Source: Bacillus salacetis (GTDB taxonomy: Bacteria > Bacillota > Bacilli > Bacillales > Bacillaceae_B). Taken from it: DNA of 64,000 bases. The DNA is taken from positions 54,590 through 118,589 of the forward strand of contig NZ_QXIR01000011.1 in the NCBI RefSeq assembly GCF_003581585.1, written 5' to 3'. The notes under the pieces are model-generated. The model did not search any database. It was given only the letters and a program-made list of their open reading frames with translations, and was not told the origin of the DNA. Positions 35,076-44,393 of this stretch are shown in pieces (within the stretch, counting starts at the first letter, position 1; each line of letters starts with the position of its first letter). A program made the position numbers and the translations under genes.

Positions 35076-35210
35076 ATGCCAAAAAATAAAAGCCTATTTG
35101 ATTCTGAAAAAGAAAAGAATCAAGCATTTGATAAAAAGATGGCCGAATATGATAAGAAAATAGAGGAATTGAAGAAAAAGTTAATAAAAAGACCTGATAG
35201 GAGTGAGTGA
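35076..35210 (+). CDS. Small charged coiled-coil protein (44 residues)
   Basis: ATG at 35076, with a strong GGAGGGAGGAG site, begins a 44-residue frame: MPKNKSLFDSEKEKNQAF, then a Lys/Glu-rich helix (DKKIEELKKKL) and a short tail. Such small helical proteins are common in Bacillaceae; function unknown. It is transcribed on the plus strand, opposite to its neighbours, and is followed directly by a REP element. Confidence 0.7.
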   Translation: MPKNKSLFDSEKEKNQAFDKKMAEYDKKIEELKKKLIKRPDRSE

Positions 35211-35218
35211 GACTAAGG

Positions 35219-35300
35219 CGGGACGGAGGGACAGGTACATTGTCCCTTTCAAATAAAGATACAAAAAAGAGACATGCCGAAATAATGACACGCCTCTCTT
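35219..35300. repeat. REP-hairpin composite (copy 2)
   Basis: GCGGGACGGAGGGACAGGTAC..TTGTCCC followed by ATACAAAAAAGAGACATGCC and a hairpin. Matches 30481-30564. It may end transcription of the 44-residue gene. Confidence 0.75.
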
Positions 35301-35392
35301 CATTGATTAAAATTCTGCATTAATGGATGGAAAAACGAGCGGGGTGAGGAACCCGTCCCTGGGGATAAAAAAGGGGAAATAAATGAAAAACA

Positions 35393-35605
35393 TTAATTTT
35401 TCTGTTTCACTATCCGGGCAATCTCTCTTTCATTCCGTACTGCATTCTCCCCGATATAGTCTTGATCCAATTCAATATTCTCCAATTTAGCAACCACCTC
35501 TTTATGGCGCTGGTCATTCTCAGTTTTCATTTGCCCGACCATTACATTTAAATTGCCAACACTTGAGATTAATTGAGAAAGCATGCCTTCCATTCTTTTT
35601 TCCAT
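35393..35605 (-). CDS. Small coiled-coil protein (70 residues)
   Basis: A 70-residue helical protein beginning MEKRMEGMLSQLISSVGNLN and continuing with regular heptads (VVAKLENIELDQDYIGENAV). The ATG at 35605 has AGGTG eight bases upstream; an in-frame ATG at 35632 is less likely. No family recognised. The 400 bp upstream (35606-36008) contains nothing else I can name. Confidence 0.55.
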   Translation of the reverse strand: MEKRMEGMLSQLISSVGNLNVMVGQMKTENDQRHKEVVAKLENIELDQDYIGENAVRNEREIARIVKQKN

Positions 35606-36008
35606 TATCAACACCTGTTTCTTTAATAACATAACAACGTGCCATTGCCTTCCAAATGTTCTTATTCAAAATTCCTTCACAAAGCTGCACTTCTGCAATT
35701 CGTCCGGCCAAGTCTAAGTGTTGATTTGCGCCGGTTGCGTAAGTGATTCTTGAAGAACAGCTGCCAGGTCAATAACGGAAACACCAGATGCAATATGGCA
35801 GGGAATGTAAAAAGCGGCTGCCGAGAATAAGCTGCACTGTTGGTGGACAGCTGCAAAACATTAGGCATACCTCGACTCTCATAGAACAAAGATTTTACTT
35901 ATTCTTGCCACTGAGTTCCAATATTAAAATTTTTCTTGAAGATACGCTTGACTTTGCAAATTTAACAGATTTTAATTAATTATCACATAAAAAAGGAGTG
36001 CTCTGTAT

Positions 36009-36170
36009 ATGAATAAAGAGCAATTTTTGCAATGTCCCACTTGCAATTCGATTAACTTGGCTGAACCGGATTATTCAAAAACAATAACTAAACCTGAACA
36101 TCCAAAGCCTTTTGCCAGCTATTGCACTAACTGTGACGAACGTTATGAAGGCCGGCTATTTACTAATTAA
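36009..36170 (+). CDS. Small zinc-finger protein (53 residues)
   Basis: A 53-residue frame starting MNKEQFLQCPTCNSINLAEP with a second pair CTNC near residue 39, so a four-Cys zinc ribbon. AAAAAAGGAG precedes the ATG at about 11 nt. The rest is polar. Function unknown, possibly nucleic-acid binding. It lies directly before the composite REP pair at 36176. Confidence 0.65.
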   Translation: MNKEQFLQCPTCNSINLAEPDYSKTITKPEHPKPFASYCTNCDERYEGRLFTN

Positions 36171-36175
36171 TATGT

Positions 36176-36303
36176 GACAAGGGGGACAAGTCCACTATCC
36201 CACAAAAACTGTTTATTTGATGATAGTGGACCCTTATCCTCCCATGCATATTTCAAACAAAGGGCCCCTCAGTCGCGGGACAAGGAACCTGTCCCTATGT
36301 CCC
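36176..36303. repeat. Composite REP pair (copy 2)
   Basis: REP-like ends GGGGGACAAGTCCACTATCCC and CGGGACAAGGAACCTGTCCC..ATGTCCC enclose about 75 bp similar to 29101-29173. The second end forms the last codons of the MFS exporter gene. Confidence 0.75.
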
Positions 36304-37489
36304 AATGGGCTTTCCGGACTAATAAGAAGTAAGACAAGAAGGCCAAAAAGCTTGCAGCCAATATAATGATCCCCATCGGAAGCGCGGAGTACTCACCCGC
36401 TACCCCCACAAGCGGAGCTGTTAAGGAACCAAGCAGGAACGGCAGCACCCCTAATAACGCAGATGCACTTCCTGCCACATGCCCTTTTGTCTCCATTGCC
36501 AGAGAAAATGACGCTGTTCCGATAATACTGATGCACATGACTAAGAAGAAAATAGGAATCGCCACAAATAGAAGAGATGCCTTTAGAATAATGGCTGTCA
36601 GCAATAATACAGCAGCTGTATTGGAAAGCCCTAAACCAATTTTCAAGAATGTCTTTTCCGGTATATAATCTGACAGCCGCCCAACCAGTTGAGTCCCTAT
36701 AATCAAGCCCACTCCATTTACTCCGAATAAGAAGCTGAACGTTTGAGGTGAAACGCCGTAAATGTTTTGGTAGACAAAAGAAATACCTGAAACATAAGCG
36801 AAGATCCCTGCTGTTATAAAGCCTTGAGTAAAGGCATACCCAGCAAATTCACGGTCCTTTAATAACATCCCAAAGTTCTTGATGACCTGCTTAAAATTTC
36901 CCTGTACCCGTTTTTCAGTAGGCAACGTCTCTTCAAGTTTCAAGGTAACAGTGAATGTGAAGAACACGCCGATACATGCCAGGACAATAAAAACCCCTTT
37001 CCAGCTCGTAAACGTTAGAATACCACCACCTATAATCGGCGCTATAATCGGACCAAGATTTCCAACCAACATTAAAGAAGCAAAAAATTTCGTTAGTTCC
37101 CGCCCGCTAAACAGATCCCGTGCAATGGCTCTTGAAATAACCAGTCCGCCTGCAGCTGCAAAGCCTTGAATAAACCGGGAAACGATCAATGTATAAATAT
37201 TTGGCGCGATGGCACAAGTGACAGAGGATAAAAAATACAAAGTGAGGAAGCTGACCAATGGTTTACGACGGCCATGTACATCACTCATAGGCCCTATAAT
37301 TAATTGGCCTACTCCGAGTCCTAATAAACAAGTGGTTAAACTGATTTGGACCAACGAAGCATTTGTGTGAAAATCGTCAACAATCGTAGGAAACGAAGGC
37401 AAATACGTGTCAATCGTGAATGGCCCTAAGATGGCAAGTGACCCCAGAAGAAATACCAGCTGTACTCTTTTAGTCTTTGATAAGTTCAA
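36269..37489 (-). CDS. Bcr/CflA-family MFS drug exporter
   Basis: A 12-segment membrane protein, about 406 residues from the TTG at 37489 (AAAGGCG upstream); an ATG at 37543 lacks a ribosome-binding site. Motifs: LGPFTIDTYLPSFPTI in helix 1, GPMSDVHGRRKPL (motif A) after helix 2, and RFIQGFAAAGGLVISRAIARDLF in helix 4. It should export a drug or metabolite using the proton gradient. The C-terminus ends VRKAHWDIGTGSLSRD, of which the last ten or so residues are a translated REP element. Confidence 0.88.
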   Translation of the reverse strand: MNLSKTKRVQLVFLLGSLAILGPFTIDTYLPSFPTIVDDFHTNASLVQISLTTCLLGLGVGQLIIGPMSDVHGRRKPLVSFLTLYFLSSVTCAIAPNIYTLIVSRFIQGFAAAGGLVISRAIARDLFSGRELTKFFASLMLVGNLGPIIAPIIGGGILTFTSWKGVFIVLACIGVFFTFTVTLKLEETLPTEKRVQGNFKQVIKNFGMLLKDREFAGYAFTQGFITAGIFAYVSGISFVYQNIYGVSPQTFSFLFGVNGVGLIIGTQLVGRLSDYIPEKTFLKIGLGLSNTAAVLLLTAIILKASLLFVAIPIFFLVMCISIIGTASFSLAMETKGHVAGSASALLGVLPFLLGSLTAPLVGVAGEYSALPMGIIILAASFLAFLSYFLLVRKAHWDIGTGSLSRD

Positions 37490-37782
37490 TTTTCTATCGC
37501 CTTTCTCAAGAAGTAGATTAATGGTTTGATAGCATCTTTGCAATTGTATAACTTCCTGCAGGGTTTTTCACTTAATATGCAACGTTATTATTTGGATTTT
37601 TCAGGAGTGAAGGAAGGGATGAGGAGGCCGGCCCCTCGTCCCTCTCTTACTGTGCACATATACAGAAAAAAGACATGTCGTGATAACATGTCACTGTGCT
37701 AAAGAACTTGCGGGTACCAACGGATGGAGTAAACCCTTTCCCTACTTCAACTAGTAATTTTCCAGCTAAAGAATATTCCAAA

Positions 37783-37927
37783 TTTTATTTTGGCGGTGCT
37801 CAAGAGGTTGTAAGGGACGTCCGGTTTGGCATTCATTTTGCCGGCTTTGCTCATTTTATTGACTCTGTCTACGCCCTTGCTGCCGAAATGGATGCGGCGA
37901 TGTAGGTCACTGCATAGGAAAGTTACC
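37783..37927 (-). pseudogene. LXG toxin fragment (internal)
   Basis: This 145-bp stretch is similar to 39337-39480, 42500-42650 and 59305-59460, all internal parts of the LXG toxin backbone (region of ASIFGTKGVDRVNKMSKAGKMN). It has neither start nor tip and is a relic at the outer edge of the toxin locus. The gap 37490-38113 contains no other gene. Confidence 0.8.
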
Positions 37928-38034
37928 TAATAGGCAATCAAGTGCTTTATAGTTAGCTATATAAAATACTTCATAGGATTAAAATGCATTTCGCATAATT
38001 ATATGGAAATCTTTTGTGAACAAAATATCATTAT

Positions 38035-38070
38035 AAAAACTCTTGATGGTACAACCATCAAGAGTTTTTG
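38035..38070 (-). terminator. Terminator at the end of toxin locus 1
   Basis: AAAAACTCTTGATGGT and ACCATCAAGAGTTTTT form a near-perfect palindrome with A- and T-rich flanks, 44 bp past the SMI1 gene stop. Confidence 0.85.
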
Positions 38071-38113
38071 ATTTTCAGCAATCTCATTTATAATTTCTTA
38101 CAATTTATCTATC

Positions 38114-38563
38114 TTAATAATCTTCTTCCCATGCTTCTTTTGCATCCAACAACCTTTGTGATAAAAACTCATAAAAATCCTTTGCTGTATTGTAGTCATC
38201 AAGTCCCCCTGGTCTATTCCACGCTATTACCGGGCACTCATTATTCTCCATTTCACTGATATATAGACAATAAGCATATTCTCCAGCACCTTCAATAACT
38301 ACTAAATCCTTGTCCATTCCTAAATCTCTATATCTCATTGTATTAACAACAACCGGAGCCCTATTTGACTTAGCCACTCCTAAAATATTAACTCCAAATA
38401 ACCCCCCAGAACCATAGGTAGTTAAAAACCACTTATAACTTTCTGGTAATTCCACCCCTAGCTCATTTTGGATTGATTTAATTTGACTTTCATCTACTCC
38501 ACCTGTAAAGTCATCTGATTCCTTGTGTTCGTTAATAAAGTTTATTAATTCCTCTTTATCCAA
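38114..38563 (-). CDS. SMI1/KNR4-family immunity protein
   Basis: A 149-residue protein of the SMI1/KNR4 (SUKH) superfamily: ESQIKSIQNELGVELPESYKWFL near residues 23-45 and YGSGGLFGV just after are the signature. SUKH proteins are common antitoxins for nuclease-type polymorphic toxins. It lies 15 bp downstream of the truncated LHH-nuclease toxin and should protect against that tip. A related immunity protein (58076) follows the full-length LHH toxin in locus 2. Confidence 0.87.
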   Translation of the reverse strand: MDKEELINFINEHKESDDFTGGVDESQIKSIQNELGVELPESYKWFLTTYGSGGLFGVNILGVAKSNRAPVVVNTMRYRDLGMDKDLVVIEGAGEYAYCLYISEMENNECPVIAWNRPGGLDDYNTAKDFYEFLSQRLLDAKEAWEEDY

Positions 38564-38578
38564 TCAAGGTTCCTCCTT

Positions 38579-39793
38579 TCACAATTCACTTTTATCTATT
38601 TGCTTAGCTCTCCATCTCCAATATTTACTTCTAAAGTTGTCATATTGCTTTTTTAATACAGGGTCATTCCTAAAGCTCCCGCCATTCTCCACCAAACCAT
38701 GCAAAATTTTATTATATTCATCATGCATACTTGCAGGAATTTCCACCATTGATCCTGGCTCTCTTTGGATTAAATGATGAAGCTCTATAACCGTTCCATC
38801 TTTCCAAATTGGTGCTCTTCCTTTTTTCATTAATTGAAAATTTGTCATGCCAGTATCAGGATCGATTCTCTTATAATCGATATCAATCCTTTGAAAAACC
38901 CTTCTGCTAATATCTCTTTCTTCTCCATTAATCTTCGTTATTCCAGTATATTCCACATATTTATAGTTTTTATACTCTTTACCCACACCCTTAGTCCCAA
39001 CACCAACCCTCTCACCCTGTGAAACCTTCCCCTTCCCAGGAATCACCACATGCCCATCTTCATTCAACAAAACCCTGCCCATCCTGGAAAAAACACCAAA
39101 TTGAACAGCCTTGGAGATCGGTCCAGCCGACACTTTCTGATAGGTCTTGTCGATGGCGGTTTTGATTTTATCAGGGTTCAGGACGTTTCTGGTTTTTCTG
39201 AAAAGGTCCTGTAAGTGCGAGGAAAGCCTGTCCAATTCCATTGCCCGTTTTCCGCTGCGGGAAGAAAGCAGGTTATGAACGGTGTCTTCCACTTTTCCGA
39301 AGGTGCTTTTGACTCCGTTCTTGATGAAGGTCTTTATTTTTGCGGTGGTCAAGACGTTGTAAGGGACGTCAGGTTTGGAATTCATTTTCCCGGCTTTGCT
39401 CATTTTATTGACTCTGTCTACGCCCTTGGTTCCGAAAATGGATGCGGCGATGTAGGTCACTGCATAGGAAAAGTACCTCGATCCGCTTCGGACATCCCCA
39501 TTGACGACTTCCTCTTCATAGGATTGCTTCAGGTCATTCCAAATGTACTTGGCGGTGTCAATCGGATGCAGAACAGTATTGATAGCTCCCTTGAAGAATC
39601 CGATTGGATCCGTGAACAGTGCAATGAGCGAGTCGGCAAGACCGGCTACGATATCGACGATGGCAAAGAAACTTCCTTCCAGTGTACCAAGGAACTGGGA
39701 AAATTTCTGCGACAGCCATACAGAGGCAAGCTCTGATAATTTTGTTGGAAACGATAATTCCTTAGTGCTGATCTTTATATCCTTCTCAAACAT
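38579..39793 (-). pseudogene. LXG toxin lacking its N-terminal LXG domain, LHH nuclease tip
   Basis: The frame (404 residues) matches the LXG toxins from about residue 205 on (ELSFPTKLSELASVWLSQK), through the backbone end VVIPGKGKVSQGERV, and ends in an HNH/endonuclease-VII-type tip of the LHH class (IELHHLIQREPGSMVEI). The first ~200 residues, the LXG export domain, are missing, and no ribosome-binding site precedes the first ATG. It is probably a silent cassette or donor for recombination. The tip is the same family as that of the 58520 toxin. Confidence 0.85.
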
Positions 39794-40023
39794 CCAAAAA
39801 AATTCGCAACAAAAACAGAAAAACGCCTCAAAATCTTCGACAATTTCGGGGCGTCACAGTGACCATCTTTTAATTTTCTGCAAAGTTATGGAGTAATAAA
39901 GAGTTATCTAAATTCTTTAACAGTCTTATTAAACTATTTTTATCTGTAATATATAGTAATCTTACCAGATAAGTAATCTATGAGTTAACACTTAATCAGA
40001 TTTTCAAATCTTAAGGGTTTCTC

Positions 40024-40398
40024 TTACTCATATCTTGCAGCACCAATAAAATCAAAAGCACCTGATGAACTAATTTCATTGTTGTATTCAAAATTATATA
40101 TTAAAATCACTGCATTATATGATTTCTTTAGGTTTATACTTTTTTGGATTTTTGGGATGACAATTTCTTCATAAGAACACCCCTCTAATAATAATGATAT
40201 ATCACTACTATTATTTTTATAGACCGCTTTTTCTATAGTATCCTCATCTGTTTCATCCATATCAATATTAAACTCGATAAAGAATTGGGAAGGGACAGAC
40301 TCGCCATCCTCATCATACGTTAAATCAACATATTCTCCTATAGAGTCCTCATCGTTAATATTTCCTAACCAAATCGAAACCCATCCTTGTTTTTCCAT
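40024..40398 (-). CDS. Imm22-like immunity protein (copy 1)
   Basis: A 124-residue acidic protein. WVSIWLGNINDEDSIGEYVDL at the start matches the Imm22 (DUF4284) pattern seen also at 41154. The ATG has GTAGGAGGATTTT upstream. It follows directly the orphan toxin tip at 40411 (12-bp gap). The full-length toxin with a related tip has its own Imm22 copy (41154), so this copy may give immunity to the orphan tip variant or to that of rival strains. Confidence 0.82.
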   Translation of the reverse strand: MEKQGWVSIWLGNINDEDSIGEYVDLTYDEDGESVPSQFFIEFNIDMDETDEDTIEKAVYKNNSSDISLLLEGCSYEEIVIPKIQKSINLKKSYNAVILIYNFEYNNEISSSGAFDFIGAARYE

Positions 40399-40410
40399 TA
40401 TAAAATCCTC

Positions 40411-40656
40411 CTACCTTAATCTTAGACCTGGTGGTAGAGACCAAACCCCACCCTCTAATCTATAATTAGCCCAGTTATTAAGTCGTCTAACAAATGTATT
40501 ATAGTCGCTAGAAGTATCTATTATTGCTAACAATTCATTATGTGCTCTAGTTGAACCTAATCCTCCATGAACACCCCTTGGATTGACAAATTTGACATCG
40601 GATATTGCTGTTCTTAACTCTTTAATCTCTTCAGCACCAATATTCCATTTGGAATG
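40411..40656 (-). pseudogene. Orphan toxin tip, same family as the 41569 toxin
   Basis: No start codon frame was offered here, but the minus strand reads continuously for about 80 codons: WNIGAEEIKELRTAISDVKF, NPRGVHGGLGSTRAHNELL, NNWANYRLEGGVWSLPPGL and a TAG. This parallels the end of the 41569 toxin (WGVTAEDIAEMR, AHRELLDLI, HYRLKGGIDSLPEGLR). The reading stops upstream exactly at a REP element (40655). It is a promoterless, headless C-terminal tip followed by its immunity gene. Confidence 0.85.
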
Positions 40657-40806
40657 GGACGAGGATCCCTCTGTCCCCTTATTTTTGGTGGATTAAGGAA
40701 CCTCTGTCACTACAACCAGTGGCTCAATCTGTAGAGGGTAGCAGTGCAGTGTAAATATTTGGTGGGACGAGGAACCTGTCCCTGTGTCCATTGTCCCTAT
40801 GTCCCA
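40655..40806. repeat. REP-like elements at the edge of the orphan tip
   Basis: GGGACGAGGATCCCTCTGTCCCC (40655 on) abuts the broken toxin tip, and GTGGGACGAGGAACCTGTCC..ATGTCCCAC (40761-40806) follows. The gap 40807-41079 is AT-rich with no gene seen. Confidence 0.75.
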
Positions 40807-41079
40807 CATGTCGGTACAACCATCATGTGCTTTCGATTCTCACACAAAATTTTTATTATTCACTATCTTTATGTATCCGTGTCGATAATTTAGCATTGCG
40901 AGCTTTGACATTCTCTTTAGTTTAAGTACTTGAAGTATCTTAAGTATCCCTACCTTATAAACATCAGCTCGTTCGGTTCTCGTACTTTTCTCGTTAGACA
41001 AAATATTACAAGATACTCCAGGAGGTCTCTATTTTACATAAATTATACTTTACTGTGTTCAACCAAACTTATTACATGC

Positions 41080-41114
41080 AAAAAGCACCTTTTGTCAGCT
41101 AACAAAAAGTGCTT
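41080..41114 (-). terminator. Terminator after Imm22 copy 2
   Basis: AAGCACCTTTTGT and ACAAAAAGTGCTT form a stem with one mismatch, with A and T runs. It lies 40 bp past the Imm22 stop, separating the expressed toxin pair from the orphan cassette. Confidence 0.7.
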
Positions 41115-41153
41115 CGCGGCTTCAAGTACTAAATTATTTTTCATATTCAGTTA

Positions 41154-41549
41154 CTAATCTTCATAAATAACAGACCCCATATATTTAAGGCTCCTACCAT
41201 CAAGTTTTGCATCCTCAACAAGTTCCTCATATTCAAAATCATATAACCGAATAACAATATTGTACTTTTCTTCTAAACTGTCACCATAAAAGTTTTTAAG
41301 TTCACTTATAAGTGCATCAGAATAAGAAGCATTCTTTAGTAATTCAGACAAAGAAGAAGTAGGATAATCATTGTAAGTACATTCTAGTAAATCTTGGTTG
41401 TACTCAGGGAAGTCTATTTTAAAGTCATTCATAAAGCTTGAAGGAATTCTGTTTTCCTCATTATCATATTTTATTTCTACATACTTGCTTAGCAAATCCT
41501 CATTACTACAATTTCCAAACCAAAGAGAAACAGCTCCTGGGTTTTCCAT
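41154..41549 (-). CDS. Imm22-like immunity protein (copy 2)
   Basis: A 131-residue protein related to the 40024 protein (AVSLWFGNCSNEDLLSKYVEI at the start; both end in a FEYEE-like strand and a short tail). It lies 19 bp downstream of the LXG toxin and should be its cognate immunity protein. No signal peptide, so it acts in the cytosol. The toxin and immunity genes form one transcript ending at the 41080 hairpin. Confidence 0.83.
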   Translation of the reverse strand: MENPGAVSLWFGNCSNEDLLSKYVEIKYDNEENRIPSSFMNDFKIDFPEYNQDLLECTYNDYPTSSLSELLKNASYSDALISELKNFYGDSLEEKYNIVIRLYDFEYEELVEDAKLDGRSLKYMGSVIYED

Positions 41550-41568
41550 CTTAATCCCCCATTTCTAA

Positions 41569-43563
41569 TTATCTAAGCCCTTCAGGTAAAGAATCAATTC
41601 CGCCTTTCAACCTATAATGTGCCCAATTTCTTAATTTCCTTTTAAATGTTTCATAATCAAGTGAGTAGTCAATCAGATCAAGAAGCTCTCTATGAGCTTT
41701 TCCAGAACCATCAAACCCATGTCTTCCTGCTGGGTTTACAAACTCAACGTCTTTCGTTAACGTTCTCATTTCTGCTATATCTTCAGCCGTTACGCCCCAC
41801 CGTTTAAAAATTGGTGCTCGAGATACTAGATGCCATTCATGGTAGCCACCAGGATAACGAATCCTACTCTCAATTATAATCCTTAATTTTGGAGTAGACC
41901 AGGCTAGTTCAAATTCATCTATGCTCAATTCATTAAACCATTTTGCAAAATCTTTACTTCCTGGCATAGTTTCTGGTGTGAAGGTTCTAGTCCTAGAGGT
42001 TTCTTTAACAAAGTTGCCTTTTACAAGATTATTTAAATGCTCATTTGACAATCTTTTTTCCTTCTGTTTTATACTAGCAGAAGGTTTCTCTCTTACCCCT
42101 GGTTTCACACTACTTGCTTTAGGTCTTGCTGGCTTAGATATACTAGTTTCAGCCGTACCCTTAGAACCACCATCAACCCTATCACCCTCCGAAACCTTCC
42201 CCTTCCCGGGAATCACCACATGCCCCTTTTCATTCAACAAAACCCTGCCCATCCTGGAAAAAACATCAGATTGAACAGCCTTGGAGATCGGTCCCTCCGC
42301 CACTTTCTGATAGGTCTTGTCGATGGCGGTTTTAATTTTATCCGGGTTCAGGACGTTTCTGGTTTTTTTGAAAAGGTCCTGTAAGTGCGAGGAAAGCCTG
42401 TCCAGTTCCATTGCCCGCTTTCCGCTGCGGGAAGAAAGCAGGTTATGAACGGAGTCTTCCACTTTTCCGAAGGTGTTCCTGACTCCGTTCTTGATGGAAT
42501 TCTTAATTTTGGCGGTGGTCATGACGTTGTAAGGAACGTCTGGCTTGGAGTTCATCTTGCCGGCTTTGCTCATTTTATTGACTCTGTCTGCGCCCTTGGT
42601 GCCGAAGATGGATGCGGCGATGTAGGTCACTGCATAGGAGAAATACCTGGCGCTGCTTCGGGCATCTCCGTTGATGACATCCTCTTCAAAGGATTGTTTG
42701 AGACTATTCCAAATGTATTGGGCGGTGTCGATGGGATGCAGGACGGTATTGATGATGCCCTTGAAGAATCCGATGGGATCCGTGAACAGGGCGATGAGTG
42801 AGTCGGCGAGGCCGTCTACGATATCGACGATGGCAAAGAAGCTTCCTTCCAATGTTCCAAGGAACTGAGAGGATTTCTGCGACAGCCATACAGAGGCAAG
42901 CTCAGATAATTTTGTTAGAAACGACGATTCATCGATAATTATTTTTTTATTATTCTCTATTATACCAAGCTTTCCTTTTTGAAAAACAGTTTGAAGCTGT
43001 GTGATTTCCTGGGTCATGGAGTGGACTTGCTTTTCTAAAGAAGAGAGGGAAGATGTCTGTATATGGTCAAATTCGAGCAGTTTTTCGATGCTTCGTTCTT
43101 TTTCCCGCTGGGCGAAGGCCGCCTGCTGCAGAAACGGTCCATCCTGTATCCTTGGAACGGAAACGATATCCGATACGCTCCGCAGTGCAGCGTTTGCCTC
43201 ACTCGTCAGGTCCATCGTCGTCTGCCGGGCGCGTTGAATACCTTGCTCGACATCGCCTTCCAGGAAGCTCTGCCTGATGAACCCGGCAGGCGAAGGCTCA
43301 AGGGAATAAAGGGCTTCTGTCGTCTGCCTTAGGACGGACTGGTAGTCTGATAGGAACAGCTGGTACTTTTCCAGCATGGGAAGATGCTTGCTTCGGTAAA
43401 AATCACGGATCGCATCTCCACCTTCTCCCTTGAAAGCCTCATCCAGATTAACCACGTCTGTGACAGCCTTTTTAATCTGTTCCACCTGATCTTTCTGGGA
43501 GGACAAGGTTTCCTCAATCTCTTCCAATCCACTATGAAAGGCTTCCACATTTAGTATTTTCAT
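41569..43563 (-). CDS. LXG-domain type VII secreted polymorphic toxin
   Basis: A 664-residue effector. Residues 1 to about 205 form the helical LXG domain for type VII export (MKILNVEAFHSGLEEIEETL). Residues 210-470 are a backbone with hydrophobic helices, shared nearly unchanged with the other two LXG genes up to VVIPGKGKVS. The tip (about 480-664) is unlike the LHH toxins: a Pro/Lys-rich linker, then RYPGGYHEWHLVSRAPIF and RHGFDGSGKAHREL. His and acidic residues suggest a nuclease, but I do not name the family. It is followed by Imm22 and preceded by a broken DUF5344 helper gene. Confidence 0.9.
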   Translation of the reverse strand: MKILNVEAFHSGLEEIEETLSSQKDQVEQIKKAVTDVVNLDEAFKGEGGDAIRDFYRSKHLPMLEKYQLFLSDYQSVLRQTTEALYSLEPSPAGFIRQSFLEGDVEQGIQRARQTTMDLTSEANAALRSVSDIVSVPRIQDGPFLQQAAFAQREKERSIEKLLEFDHIQTSSLSSLEKQVHSMTQEITQLQTVFQKGKLGIIENNKKIIIDESSFLTKLSELASVWLSQKSSQFLGTLEGSFFAIVDIVDGLADSLIALFTDPIGFFKGIINTVLHPIDTAQYIWNSLKQSFEEDVINGDARSSARYFSYAVTYIAASIFGTKGADRVNKMSKAGKMNSKPDVPYNVMTTAKIKNSIKNGVRNTFGKVEDSVHNLLSSRSGKRAMELDRLSSHLQDLFKKTRNVLNPDKIKTAIDKTYQKVAEGPISKAVQSDVFSRMGRVLLNEKGHVVIPGKGKVSEGDRVDGGSKGTAETSISKPARPKASSVKPGVREKPSASIKQKEKRLSNEHLNNLVKGNFVKETSRTRTFTPETMPGSKDFAKWFNELSIDEFELAWSTPKLRIIIESRIRYPGGYHEWHLVSRAPIFKRWGVTAEDIAEMRTLTKDVEFVNPAGRHGFDGSGKAHRELLDLIDYSLDYETFKRKLRNWAHYRLKGGIDSLPEGLR

Positions 43564-43574
43564 AGAGTGCCTCC

Positions 43575-43823
43575 CTACCGGCTCAAGGTGATCATAGAAG
43601 AAAGGGAATGATCGGTTTCTTCCATGGTTTCTACGGACTGTTTGGCAGCCGCTTGATTTTCCAAGAGAAGCTGTTTATAGCTCTCAAGCATTTGCTGACA
43701 TTGTTCGTTCAATTCATTCATCTTGTCGATGACCTATGCAGAGTTCCAGGAATCGACTGCCTGTCTAAGCGTCGAAAGAGCTCTTTCCGTCTCATTGTAC
43801 TGAATCTTGATTTCAGCGGCCAT
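43575..43823 (-). pseudogene. DUF5344 (YwqI-like) helper gene with in-frame stop
   Basis: Close copy of the intact 93-residue gene at 60379. A 33-bp net deletion in the middle creates TAG at 43734-43736 (codon 30), between WNSA and VIDKMNELNEQ. Such small WXG100-like helical proteins normally precede LXG toxins and help their export. Here the gene is broken although the toxin 11 bp downstream is intact, so the helper from locus 2 may serve both. Confidence 0.85.
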
Positions 43824-44393
43824 TTGATCGATCCTTTCTTATTAAATACAAAAATTAATTTCATAAAACACCTATAAAATTCCAATTCATAAATATAGTA
43901 CCATCCTTTCCCAGGGCATTCTATTTTCAACTTAAAATTTGGCAAAAACAGGAAAACACACCCTGGACTTTAGTAATGACATAGACAATAAATAGCCGCA
44001 CTTTTTGATACTTCATGATGTACCAAAACAAACCAGTGCTGCTTTTCTTTCGGGCCTTCCTCGGCAAATGAGCATCATCTCTTTATCGATTTGATAATTG
44101 GTTTAAAAAAGTTAATGGGGTATTCGAAAAGAGATTACAGGAAAGAAGGCTTTCAGGCGAAGGATTGGGCAGGAAAGGAAACTACCACTTCTACTCCCAC
44201 ACATGTTCATCGCAAAATCCTTCTAGATAAATCATTATCTAATGAATCACCAATCACATCCGCTTGTCGCAGAACATTATACCAACCTTCTACTGAGGCA
44301 AAAAATTGGTGGTACGAGGACCCTTTGAACTGCCCTTCTTTCCCATGCTAAAAAAGGATTAAATGGGGTAAGATTGCTGCCTGTTTGGACACA
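43824..44393. other. Upstream region of toxin locus 1
   Basis: The first ~160 bp (43824-43985) resemble 60661-60825 upstream of the second locus, so promoter and leader were duplicated with the toxin genes. The rest, to 44393, contains only short spurious frames. Confidence 0.5.

Noticed and set aside
37696..37905. 69-residue plus-strand frame
   Set aside because: Antisense of an LXG toxin fragment; the same antisense frame appears over the intact toxin genes.
44091..44351. 86-residue plus-strand frame in the gap before the nuclease gene
   Set aside because: No ribosome-binding site, no recognisable motif, and it runs into REP-like sequence.
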